Positions 1-7,740 of a DNA stretch of 32,959 nucleotides are shown piece after piece (the stretch's first letter is position 1; each line of letters begins with the position of its first letter). Location: assembly GCA_938009115.1 (NCBI GenBank), contig CALLHZ010000039.1, positions 1 to 32,959 of the forward strand, written 5' to 3'. The notes below the pieces were generated by a model. That model saw only the letters and a program-made list of their open reading frames with translations, did not search any database and was not told where the DNA came from. This DNA comes from an uncultured Clostridia bacterium. GTDB taxonomy: Bacteria > Bacillota > Clostridia > Peptostreptococcales > Anaerovoracaceae. The translations under genes were made by a program, and so were the position numbers.

Positions 1-22
1 ACAGTGGGGCAAGCTGTGTCAG

Positions 23-47
23 GGATTATCTATAATCCTCTATAGAG
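23..47. repeat. Two adjacent short palindromes left of the primase gene
   Basis: Positions 23-38 form an inverted repeat (GGATTAT, CT, ATAATCC). Positions 38-47 form the perfect palindrome CTCTATAGAG, sharing one base with it. They lie downstream of the stop codon of the minus-strand primase gene. There is no T-tract of terminator type, so a protein-binding or recombination site is as possible as a transcript end. The function is not known. Confidence 0.35.
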
Positions 48-99
48 ATATTGATTTTTGAAATAACCATATTTACTTGCCACATAATGCCCCATGTGT

Positions 100-2409
100 T
101 TATGTTAAAAATTCAGATATCAGCTTGTAGCCGATAACCACTGTGGTTTTCTCACCGCCGGAGCGTGGACGCTTTCGTTTGACTTCGGCAACGGCAGCAA
201 GACTTTGCTTGAAATTCTTCATGCTTTCCGGGTACTGGCCGTTTTCACCGCACCACTGCCTGTATCTTTCATATACGGCATAGGTACGCTCTTCGGCGTT
301 TCCGTCCTGTTCCATGCAGTCTTCAACGAAAAGTTGGATTTTATCGCTGTCATGGTGATATTGAGCAGTAGCGTTCTTTACCGATAGTGGTAATGCAAGA
401 CCTTCAGCATTTAGCATTCGATAACCATCCAGTAACCAGTTGAGGATTGCTGATTGTGTTTCCGGTTTGGCAAATTCGTCTTTCAGCGTTCGATCTTGCT
501 CGGCTTCTTCAAAATGCCGTTCAAAGGGAACAATGATGATACGCCCACTGCTGAAAATCGTCATATCATTAATAACGGGCAGGTAATTTGTATTGATGTA
601 AAGCTTGAACTGGGGTTTGAAATCAAAGCTGTTTTCATGCAAGAACCGTGCATTTATGGTGTCGTTGCCCGTCATGCTCTTTACCTGCGCGGCATTAAGT
701 ACCAAGCCTTTGCCAGGCTCCGGGATATTTACAAAGCGCACTCCGGCAAGCCTTGCAATATCCTCGCTTGGCTGAGAACTGTTGGTGCTGTTCTTCATAG
801 CGATGGTTTCCGGCTTTGCCGAACAGCCATAGCTACCGAACACCTTCAACACGCTTTCGCACAGAGTTCCTTTGCCATTACGGGTGCTGGCACCGTAGAG
901 GATGGTCATGCATTCATGCCGGGTATCTCCCGTCAAGCCATAGCCAAGGATTTTCTGTAAAAACTTCGCTCTCTCAACATCACCGCTTGTAATTTCATGA
1001 ATGAATGAATCCCAACGCGTGCAGCAAACTTTTGGGTCAAATTTAACAGGAGTTATTTTTGTCAGCTTATCCTCACTGCAATGCTCGGAAAAGGAGCCTG
1101 TATCTATATGCAAGGTGCCATTCTTGCAGTTGAAAGCATACGGGTCAGCATCGAACTCCTTAATGGATATAGGGTGATGTACCTGTGCATCCTTGAGAAT
1201 ATTCACGCGATAGCCGTGGGACTGCCATTTTTTAATGTGGTCGATGTAACCCTTGCGCCTATGCTCGTCCTTGATATTCAAAGCGTACATATATAAAAGG
1301 TCTGCCAAATCCATACACCGTTTCATGGCTTTCAGATTTCCTACATCCGATTTCCAGATGCCATCCTCGTAACAAAACCACATCCTGCGTTCCGGCACAT
1401 AGCGGAGGATCTCTTTATAGAAATCCGCAAATAGCCTGCCTGCACCGATGTCTGTCCATGGATATTGGCTGGTGTTTTCCGGCTTCATTTCCTCAAGCCG
1501 TAGCATACGTTCGTCAAAGTCCTCGATGGCACTGCTTCGCATGATCGGTTTATAGAAACTTGTCATGCCGCTGATGGTATTACGAATGGTGATGCTACCA
1601 TAGGTATCACCGCCACGGCGGCTATCCCACTTGTCGCGTATCAAACTAGACTGCCGAAACAATCTGTCTATCTGCTCATAATTCCCATTACAATAGAAAG
1701 CAAGGATGGAGCAGAGTGCCTGATCTGCTTCGCTCTGTGAGGGATAGCCTGTTATTTCTCCCTCCCATAACTTTTTAAACTTCTCACCATTCTTTGCAGC
1801 CAAAGCCTTATCCAGTACACTTTCATCGGATAAGTAACTTTCTCTCTCCATAATTTTCGCAGACACTTTTGGAGTAGGGCGTTTCATGTACGTGTCGAGT
1901 AGCCATTGCAAGGCTTCCGTGCATTCAACGATATCACCATTTTGGTACACATTGCCCGTGATGGTAACAAAGCGTGTAGTTACATTTGGAACATAGACCT
2001 CGATATTACCGTGCTTGATGTAATAAATATCTGAATCGTATATGTATCCATCTGGGGCTAAGCAAAGAATACGCAAGCCTGTACCGCTTGGGCTAATTTC
2101 GATATATGTTTGTGGGAACTTCTGTACAATGGCAAGTGCCCACGGCAGTGTTGTGCCGTCTTTGATGCAATGGTCAAGGTCGATGCCTATAATGCCATTT
2201 GATACACGGATTCCGATACCGCTGTAGTTCGAAGATGCTGCAACAGCAGTAGTAAAATCAGTAAAGGTTGAAGGCTCAGATACGCTGGCTCTGATCCCTG
2301 TCTTTGGGTTATATGGAACCTTGGTTTGTTTGTTATTTACGGTCTCGTACCGCCAGCAGCAGAACTCGGCATTGTCTTTGACATACTGGGGAATGTTGTT
2401 AAAATTCAT
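100..2409 (-). CDS. Phage/plasmid-type primase-helicase (PrimPol-like N-terminus, D5/P4-type SF3 helicase C-terminus)
   Basis: A 769-residue replication protein of the kind carried by prophages, satellites and integrative elements; such proteins prime and unwind element DNA. The N-terminal ~120 residues look like a primase-polymerase domain, with acidic residues D77 and D79 in a GIDLDHC motif and a second motif SPSGTGLRI at 106-114. The C-terminal half has D5_N-like and superfamily 3 helicase features: a Walker A-like loop GASTRNGKGT at 506-515 (K513), then an acidic stretch and a TNYLP motif typical of phage D5/P4 helicases. The ATG start is supported by AAGGAGG at 2419-2425 on the minus strand, nine bases away. 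No partner replication gene is visible; the rest of the element would lie left of the window. Family assignment is firm; the exact element type is not. Confidence 0.88.
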   Translation of the reverse strand: MNFNNIPQYVKDNAEFCCWRYETVNNKQTKVPYNPKTGIRASVSEPSTFTDFTTAVAASSNYSGIGIRVSNGIIGIDLDHCIKDGTTLPWALAIVQKFPQTYIEISPSGTGLRILCLAPDGYIYDSDIYYIKHGNIEVYVPNVTTRFVTITGNVYQNGDIVECTEALQWLLDTYMKRPTPKVSAKIMERESYLSDESVLDKALAAKNGEKFKKLWEGEITGYPSQSEADQALCSILAFYCNGNYEQIDRLFRQSSLIRDKWDSRRGGDTYGSITIRNTISGMTSFYKPIMRSSAIEDFDERMLRLEEMKPENTSQYPWTDIGAGRLFADFYKEILRYVPERRMWFCYEDGIWKSDVGNLKAMKRCMDLADLLYMYALNIKDEHRRKGYIDHIKKWQSHGYRVNILKDAQVHHPISIKEFDADPYAFNCKNGTLHIDTGSFSEHCSEDKLTKITPVKFDPKVCCTRWDSFIHEITSGDVERAKFLQKILGYGLTGDTRHECMTILYGASTRNGKGTLCESVLKVFGSYGCSAKPETIAMKNSTNSSQPSEDIARLAGVRFVNIPEPGKGLVLNAAQVKSMTGNDTINARFLHENSFDFKPQFKLYINTNYLPVINDMTIFSSGRIIIVPFERHFEEAEQDRTLKDEFAKPETQSAILNWLLDGYRMLNAEGLALPLSVKNATAQYHHDSDKIQLFVEDCMEQDGNAEERTYAVYERYRQWCGENGQYPESMKNFKQSLAAVAEVKRKRPRSGGEKTTVVIGYKLISEFLT

Positions 2410-2444
2410 TTAGTTGTTCCTCCTTAGGTATTTCTGCCGCTCTG

Positions 2445-2536
2445 CTATTCAAAGGACAGATGATATGTTCAGAGGGAGATTTTCTTTCCTCTACTAATAG
2501 CCGAAATATTTAACCCCCTCACTATTCACAGGACAG
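2445..2536. repeat. Pair of 15-bp direct repeats upstream of the primase gene
   Basis: CTATTCAAAGGACAG at 2445-2459 recurs as CTATTCACAGGACAG at 2522-2536, with 14 of 15 bases identical and starts 77 bp apart. Both lie between the primase start and the divergent hsd operon. They could be sites for a regulator or replication protein of the element. The rest of the 2410-2850 gap holds a minus-strand hairpin terminator (2681-2715), the plus-strand hsd promoter (2776-2804) and no convincing gene. Confidence 0.5.
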
Positions 2537-2680
2537 TTATCGCAAACTTGAACGACTTTTTAGAAAAATATTTTTGTCCCTACTTTGTAGCCATGGGGAA
2601 AGAGTAAATCTGATGTTTTTTCTGAAAAATTTTTTGTCTTTTACCTACATGCGAAAAATCGAATTCTCTCGAACCTTCAG

Positions 2681-2715
2681 AAAACAAAAATGACACCCGT
2701 AAAGTTACGGATGTC
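2681..2715 (-). terminator. Intrinsic terminator on the minus strand with no gene feeding it
   Basis: The stem arms are 2692-2702 and 2705-2715: GACA/TGTC, one C-A mismatch, then CCGTAA/TTACGG around a two-base loop. Read on the minus strand the hairpin is followed by TCATTTTTGTTTT, a good U-rich tract. No minus-strand gene lies to its right, so it may end a short RNA or be a relic. Confidence 0.55.
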
Positions 2716-2775
2716 TAAGAAAAGCAGATGAACCGAGAAATTAAATCAAAATTCCTGCGATATTAAATATTTTTA

Positions 2776-2804
2776 TTGTTATTGCCATGATTTGATGATA
2801 TAAT
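2776..2804 (+). promoter_or_regulatory. Sigma-A-type promoter of the XRE-hsd operon
   Basis: TTGTTA at 2776-2781, a 17-base spacer, and a consensus TATAAT at 2799-2804. It lies about 45 bases before the GTG start of the XRE gene, the first gene of the plus-strand operon. Confidence 0.7.
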
Positions 2805-2807
2805 ATT

Positions 2808-2838
2808 GGATATATTTTGCAATTGAGGATATTTTGCA
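2808..2838 (+). promoter_or_regulatory. Tandem repeat between promoter and first gene, candidate operator
   Basis: GGATATATTTTGCA (2808-2821) is followed by GGATATTTTGCA (2827-2838), the same word with a two-base deletion. The pair covers the expected transcription start and abuts the AGGAGGT ribosome site of the XRE gene. This is where an autoregulating XRE repressor would bind. The role is inferred from position only. Confidence 0.4.
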
Positions 2839-2850
2839 GGAGGTGCAAAA

Positions 2851-3063
2851 GTGGCGATTTGTTACAACAAATTATGGAAACTGTTGATTGATAAAAATAT
2901 GAAGAAGAAAGACCTTCAAAGTCTTGCTGGTGTCAGCTCGGCAACAATCACCAAGCTTGGCAGAAATGAAAATGTAAATACGGAAATACTCCAAAAAATA
3001 TGTGCTGCGTTGGATTGCGATATATGCGATATTTTGGAAATGAAAAGAGAGGAAAAAGCATGA
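2851..3063 (+). CDS. Small XRE-family transcriptional regulator
   Basis: A 70-residue protein made almost wholly of one Cro/C1-type helix-turn-helix domain. The recognition region lies around residues 17-45 (KKKDLQSLAGVSSATITKL), followed by the usual final helix ILQKICAALDCDICDIL. The GTG start is supported by AGGAGGT at 2838-2844 with six bases of spacing; no in-frame ATG fits as well. It is the first gene of the hsd operon, ending 25 bases before hsdM. By analogy with controller proteins of restriction systems and with small XRE repressors of genomic islands, it probably tunes expression of the operon; the tandem repeat at 2808-2838 is a candidate site. It is too short to carry a sensor domain. 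Confidence 0.82.
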   Translation: MAICYNKLWKLLIDKNMKKKDLQSLAGVSSATITKLGRNENVNTEILQKICAALDCDICDILEMKREEKA

Positions 3064-3088
3064 CTCCTTCATGCTAGGTGATAATTGT

Positions 3089-5047
3089 ATGATAAACATC
3101 AGAAAACTTGAGTCTGAACTATGGGAATCTGCAGACCTTTTACGACAAGGCTCGAAACTGAGTTCTCAAGAATATTGTATGCCAGTTCTCGGCTTAATCT
3201 TTTTGCGCTATGCATACAGTCGTTTCAAATATGTCGAAACAGAAATACTAAAAGACCGCCCTATGCGAAATGGGCGTGTCCTCCCCGTTGAGGCCAGCGA
3301 CTTTAAACAAAAAAGTGCCATCTTTCTGCCGGAGAAAGCAAGATATGATTATCTGTTGAATCTGCCGGACGATGCTGATTCTGGCAAAGCTGTTAATGAA
3401 GCAATGGAACTTATTGAAGGGGAAAGTGCACAATTAAAAGGTATACTGCCAAAAACATATACTTCTTTCAGAAATGATCTTTTGAAAGAATTGCTACGTA
3501 TCTTTAATAATAGTGCTCTTAACGAAATCAACGATGACATCCTTGGGCGGATATATGAGTACTTTCTCAATAAATTTGCCTCTGCTATTGCATCAGATGA
3601 TGGCGTTTTCTTTACGCCCAAATCTCTGGTTAAAATGATTGTCAACATTATTGAGCCTACACACGGAACTTTGCTCGATCCAGCTTGCGGAAGTGGAGGA
3701 ATGTTTGTATCTTCCAGTGATTTTGTCAATGCCGAGGGAGTTAACGCAAATTCGGCTATGACGTTTTTTGGCCAGGAAAAAGTAGAGTTTAACGCCAAGC
3801 TCTGTATCATGAACATGGCTGTACACGGGTTAAACGCAAAAATAAAATCCGGTGATGAAGCAAACGGCTTTTATCACGATGCCCATAATTTAGAAGGTTG
3901 CTGCGATTATGTCATGGCCAATCCACCCTTTAATGTGGACAAGGTGAAGTCGGAATCTACGCAAAATGCTGGACGTTTGCCTTTTGGTTTACCGGGTGTA
4001 AATGCCAAAAAAGAAGTTTCCAATGCAAACTATCTTTGGATTTCATACTTTTATGCCTATCTCAATGATATGGGTCGCGCTGGTTTTGTTATGGCAGCAT
4101 CTGCAACAGATAGCGGAAATAAAGAGCGAGAAATCAGGAAGCAGCTTATTCAAACTGGCCATGTCGATTGTATGATGTCTGTGGCAAACAACTTTTTTTA
4201 TAAGGTTTCGCTCCCTTGTTCTCTTTGGTTTTTTGACAAAGGTAAAAAAGAAGAGCTTAAGGGTAAAGTGCTTTTTATAGATGCACGTAATTATTACACT
4301 GTAGTAGACCGCACTCTTAACGAGTGGAGCGAGTGGCAGATGAAAAATCTGAATGCCATTGTCTGGCTCTATCGGGGAGAAGTAGATAAGTATGAAAAGT
4401 TGCTGATGGATTATCGTGCACAAATCATAGGTGACTGTTATGAATTAGATACGGAATTCGAGGCACTATCGGTATTATTAAACGGTTATGGTGAGAAGCT
4501 TAGGGCATTGCGTCAGCAAGTAGCTGATACCATCCTCCATGTGGATAATATTAATCAGCTGCTACCTTTAAACGAAATTCTAAAGCATTATACCGCAGAA
4601 CTTAATTCATCCCTAAAAGCCTTTATTGAGCATGGTGATAGTTTAGAAAAGGACGAGGCAAAAGAACTGGCAAAATCCATAGACGAAACCGTAACCACTT
4701 GGGAGCGCTTCAAAAAGGCAGCTTCTGCCCGTATAGAGGAAGTAGTTTCACAAATCAAAGCTTGCCGCACAGTGATTAAAGAAGCCAAATGGCTCACGGA
4801 TAAATTTGGCGAGGGTACATATGAAGATATTCTCGGACTCTGTAAACTGGCAACCATTGATGAAATTGAAGAAAAAAACTGGAGCTTGACCCCGGGTGCC
4901 TATGTGGGCGTTGCCCCTGTGAAGAAAGATGACGAAAACTTCGAGGAAAGAATGGCAGAAATCCATAAGGAATTGGTGGCTTTGCAGGCAGAGTCAAACC
5001 AATTAATGGATACCATTTCGGCGAATTTCGAGGGGTTAGGGTTATGA
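3089..5047 (+). CDS. hsdM: Type I restriction-modification system, DNA methyltransferase subunit HsdM
   Basis: The modification subunit of a type I enzyme. It transfers a methyl group from S-adenosylmethionine to adenine in the sequence chosen by HsdS. At 652 residues it is longer than the classic ~500-residue HsdM. An N-terminal helical HsdM_N region (about 1-140) precedes the catalytic domain. The SAM-binding motif is DPACGSGGMF from D197; the catalytic NPPF begins at N278. The extra length is a C-terminal helical region rich in charged residues (about 440-650). I choose ATG 3089 because AGGTGA lies seven bases before it; an in-frame ATG at 3071 would add six residues with a worse site. The stop overlaps the hsdS start by four bases (ATGA), so the two subunits are translationally coupled. 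Confidence 0.95.
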   Translation: MINIRKLESELWESADLLRQGSKLSSQEYCMPVLGLIFLRYAYSRFKYVETEILKDRPMRNGRVLPVEASDFKQKSAIFLPEKARYDYLLNLPDDADSGKAVNEAMELIEGESAQLKGILPKTYTSFRNDLLKELLRIFNNSALNEINDDILGRIYEYFLNKFASAIASDDGVFFTPKSLVKMIVNIIEPTHGTLLDPACGSGGMFVSSSDFVNAEGVNANSAMTFFGQEKVEFNAKLCIMNMAVHGLNAKIKSGDEANGFYHDAHNLEGCCDYVMANPPFNVDKVKSESTQNAGRLPFGLPGVNAKKEVSNANYLWISYFYAYLNDMGRAGFVMAASATDSGNKEREIRKQLIQTGHVDCMMSVANNFFYKVSLPCSLWFFDKGKKEELKGKVLFIDARNYYTVVDRTLNEWSEWQMKNLNAIVWLYRGEVDKYEKLLMDYRAQIIGDCYELDTEFEALSVLLNGYGEKLRALRQQVADTILHVDNINQLLPLNEILKHYTAELNSSLKAFIEHGDSLEKDEAKELAKSIDETVTTWERFKKAASARIEEVVSQIKACRTVIKEAKWLTDKFGEGTYEDILGLCKLATIDEIEEKNWSLTPGAYVGVAPVKKDDENFEERMAEIHKELVALQAESNQLMDTISANFEGLGL

Positions 5048-6246
5048 TAACAAATAGTTACATATTAGCTTCAGAATTTTGTGATTCGGTACGTGATGGT
5101 ACACATGATACTCCAAAACAAACAAATTCCGGTTACCGATTGGTAACTTCTAAGCATATTAAAAATGGTCAAATAAATTCTGAAGAGGGCTATTTTATAT
5201 CAGAGAAAGACTTTTGCAAAATTAACGAGCGAAGTTTGGTAGAGCAATGGGATATTTTGATGTCCATGATTGGTACTATAGGTGAAGCGGCCATTGTTAA
5301 AGAGCAACCTAATTATGCTATTAAAAATGTTGCTTTGTTCAAGTGTGGAGATGAGCAAAAAGCTAAATGGCTATATTACTATCTTTGCAGTCCTGACGGT
5401 AGAGGACAGTTGTTTGGCAATCAAAAAGGTTCAAGTCAGCAATTTGTCTCTTTAACTCAGCTTCGTAATTTACAAATACCTGTTCAAGATTGCTTTATAA
5501 TGAAAAAAATAACTGACATCCTCTCTGTCTATGACGATTTGATCGAAAATAACCAAAAGCAAATCAAGCTTTTGGAAGAAGCGACAATGCGGCTTTATAA
5601 AGAGTGGTTTGTTCATCTTCGCTTCCCTGGCCATGAAACAACGAAAATAGTAGACGGGGTGCCGGAGGGGTGGGAAATTGCTACTGTTAAGGACATGGGT
5701 AAGGTTATTACAGGGAAAACTCCATCTACCGCTAAAACTGATAATTACGGTAATGATATCCCATTTGTAAAGATACCAGATATGCATGGTGTGGTTTATC
5801 CTTTAAAAACAGAAATAAAGTTGTCTAAAAAAGGTGCCGATATACAAAAGAATAAATATTTGCCACCAAAAAGTATTATGGTTTCTTGTATCGCAACCGT
5901 AGGGCTTGTATGTATAGCTTTTGATAGATGTCAAACTAACCAACAGATAAATTCTATTGTATTGAATGACGAAGATAACTTATATTATTTGTTCTTTGTA
6001 ATGAAAGAAATAAAATCATTACTTGAAGGTGTCGGCAGTAATGGTGCCACAATGACAAATGTGAATAAAACAAAATTTGAGAATATAAAACTATTGTTTC
6101 CAGATGAAACTGTAATCAAAAAGTTCAATGTGTTTGCTGAGCCAATATTTGATTATATCTTAAATATTAGCAAACAAAATGAACAATTAATTGAGGCTCG
6201 TGATAAACTGCTCCCTAAGTTAATGAGTGGAGAAATCGAGGTGTAG
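5044..6246 (+). CDS. hsdS: Type I restriction-modification system, specificity subunit HsdS
   Basis: The 400-residue subunit that recognises the bipartite DNA target and bridges HsdM and HsdR. It has the normal two-repeat layout: a first target-recognition domain (about 1-155), a conserved helical spacer around 160-200 (DDLIENNQKQIKLLEEATMR), a second recognition domain opening with GWEIATVKDMGKVITGKTPST, and a second helical spacer ending LLPKLMSGEIEV, a hallmark of the family. Start ATG 5044 overlaps the hsdM stop. Only one hsdS is present and I saw no inverted copies of its recognition domains nearby, so phase variation by inversion is not indicated. The target sequence cannot be read from the protein. 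RhuM-like gene follows after 24 bases. Confidence 0.95.
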   Translation: MITNSYILASEFCDSVRDGTHDTPKQTNSGYRLVTSKHIKNGQINSEEGYFISEKDFCKINERSLVEQWDILMSMIGTIGEAAIVKEQPNYAIKNVALFKCGDEQKAKWLYYYLCSPDGRGQLFGNQKGSSQQFVSLTQLRNLQIPVQDCFIMKKITDILSVYDDLIENNQKQIKLLEEATMRLYKEWFVHLRFPGHETTKIVDGVPEGWEIATVKDMGKVITGKTPSTAKTDNYGNDIPFVKIPDMHGVVYPLKTEIKLSKKGADIQKNKYLPPKSIMVSCIATVGLVCIAFDRCQTNQQINSIVLNDEDNLYYLFFVMKEIKSLLEGVGSNGATMTNVNKTKFENIKLLFPDETVIKKFNVFAEPIFDYILNISKQNEQLIEARDKLLPKLMSGEIEV

Positions 6247-6270
6247 CCTTATGAGAGGGGGAATATTTAG

Positions 6271-7290
6271 ATGCCAAAAGATTTAACAAGTTCACATATA
6301 GACAGACAAAATATTTTGAACAACGAACTCGCGATAGTTGAGATTCAAAATAAATCAAATTTTAAAGGAGTTCTCTGGGATGGAGAAATCACGTTTACTC
6401 GTGAAATGGCCTCTGAACTCTTCGAGGTTGATATCCGCACCATTGGTAGATATATAGAGCAGTACAATGATGAATTGACAAAAAATGGTTATAGAGTATT
6501 AAAAGGCAAGCAACTTAAAGATTTTCTAAAAGCAATGAAAGAGAATTTTGGTAAGGACATTAATGTCCCTACCAAAATTACAGTGCTGGGCGTATTTAAT
6601 TTTCGCGCTTTTCTAAATCTTGCCATGCTTCTCTCTGAAAGTGAAAAAGCTAGAATTTTACGTCAAATGATGCTGGACATTGTGATTGATTTGATTAACA
6701 AAAAGACCGGTGGAGCGACTAAATACATTAATCAGCGAGATAAAGATTATATTTCTGCTTCTCTACAGGAAGATAATTATCGGCGGCAATTTACCGATGC
6801 TTTGAAGCATTATGTGGTTGACGATCGGTTTAAGTATGCACATTTCACTGACCTTATTTATGTCAGTATATTCAAAGAAAAAGCCAAAGAATATAAAAAG
6901 ATACTTGATTTAAAAGCCAGCGACAAAGTACGAGATACTTTTTATAGTGAAATTTTAGATATTATCGCAGCTTATGAATGCGGATTAGCAGATGCTATTA
7001 AGGAAGAGTATGAAAAAAGAGATCGCTTGCTATCATGTAAAGAAGTCGAGGCTTTATTTGAGAAATTTGAAAAAATGGCATTATGGAAACCCTTAATTCA
7101 CCGTGGAAGGATCAAGATGGCAAGCCGAGATATGGCACTCAGAGATGCGTTTCATTACCAGTTATCAGAATATATTCAACCCTTAGATAAAGAAGAATAT
7201 GAAAAGTTTCTTGGTGCGGCAGGCGATGAGCTTGAACGTCTAATGGAAGAAAATCAGGCCGTTTTGAAGCGCTTAAAGGAGCGTGAATAA
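6271..7290 (+). CDS. RhuM-like DNA-binding protein, candidate antitoxin of the adjacent Doc toxin
   Basis: A 339-residue, mostly helical protein resembling the RhuM/COG3943-type DNA-binding proteins found beside Fic/Doc genes. I am confident of a DNA-binding type, less so of the family name. Residues ~35-75 (GEITFTREMASELFEVDI and following) look like a helix-turn-helix; ~105-150 resemble the BRO/KilA-like middle region; the C-terminus (~285-339) is charged and probably coiled. No signal peptide or membrane segment is visible. A run of G at 6255-6259 is the likely ribosome site. Its TAA stop directly abuts the Doc ATG (7288-7293), the arrangement expected of an antitoxin-toxin pair. No Phd-type antitoxin is present, so this protein is the best candidate to restrain Doc; that is inference. 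Confidence 0.7.
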   Translation: MPKDLTSSHIDRQNILNNELAIVEIQNKSNFKGVLWDGEITFTREMASELFEVDIRTIGRYIEQYNDELTKNGYRVLKGKQLKDFLKAMKENFGKDINVPTKITVLGVFNFRAFLNLAMLLSESEKARILRQMMLDIVIDLINKKTGGATKYINQRDKDYISASLQEDNYRRQFTDALKHYVVDDRFKYAHFTDLIYVSIFKEKAKEYKKILDLKASDKVRDTFYSEILDIIAAYECGLADAIKEEYEKRDRLLSCKEVEALFEKFEKMALWKPLIHRGRIKMASRDMALRDAFHYQLSEYIQPLDKEEYEKFLGAAGDELERLMEENQAVLKRLKERE

Positions 7291-7728
7291 ATGGACAGTA
7301 TAATTTATTTCTCGCTTGAACAAGCAGTATCCACACATCAAAAGACTGTTCAATATAGTGGAGGCGGTGCATTGGGGCACTTTGACTTAGGAAGATTGGA
7401 CAGTGTTTTGCAAAATATCCAAAATGATGATTACTATCCTACGTTTGTGGATAAACTGACACATTTGTTTTTCTGCACCTGTGAGTTTCATTGTTTTGAA
7501 GATGGAAATAAACGTTTGGCAATTACCCTTTCGGCTTACTTTTTATTGCTGAACGGTTATATGGCAGTTGCCAAACGGTTTTTTGAGATCACAGAGAATA
7601 TCAGTTATCAGGTTGCTGCAGGTAAAATTGATAAGGACTTATTGCATCGAATAATGGCTTCAATTATGGATGGCACATATGAAACCGATGAGGAATTAAA
7701 ACTGGACATATATAATTCGATTAGTTAG
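7291..7728 (+). CDS. doc: Death-on-curing (Doc) type Fic-domain toxin
   Basis: A 145-residue Fic-fold protein. The active-site loop is H67-C-F-E-D-G-N-K-R75, matching HxFxDxNKR. Lysine at position 74, where AMP-transferring Fic proteins have glycine (GNGR), is the Doc signature. Doc of phage P1 phosphorylates elongation factor Tu and stops translation, so a kinase activity is expected here rather than AMPylation. The size matches the family (about 125-145). AAGGAG at 7276-7281 lies nine bases before the ATG. The gene sits between the RhuM-like gene and hsdR in one operon, with 12 bases to hsdR. No inhibitory Fic helix motif (S/T-xxx-E-G/N) is obvious within the protein, so control must come from a partner. 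Confidence 0.87.
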   Translation: MDSIIYFSLEQAVSTHQKTVQYSGGGALGHFDLGRLDSVLQNIQNDDYYPTFVDKLTHLFFCTCEFHCFEDGNKRLAITLSAYFLLLNGYMAVAKRFFEITENISYQVAAGKIDKDLLHRIMASIMDGTYETDEELKLDIYNSIS

Positions 7729-7740
7729 GAGGTATCCCAA

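Noticed and set aside
3349..3816. 155-codon minus-strand frame inside hsdM
   Set aside because: It is the antisense of the HsdM catalytic domain, with no ribosome site or recognisable protein.
5044..6246. Invertible hsdS shufflon
   Set aside because: Only one hsdS is present and no inverted copies of its domains or a nearby recombinase were seen in the window.
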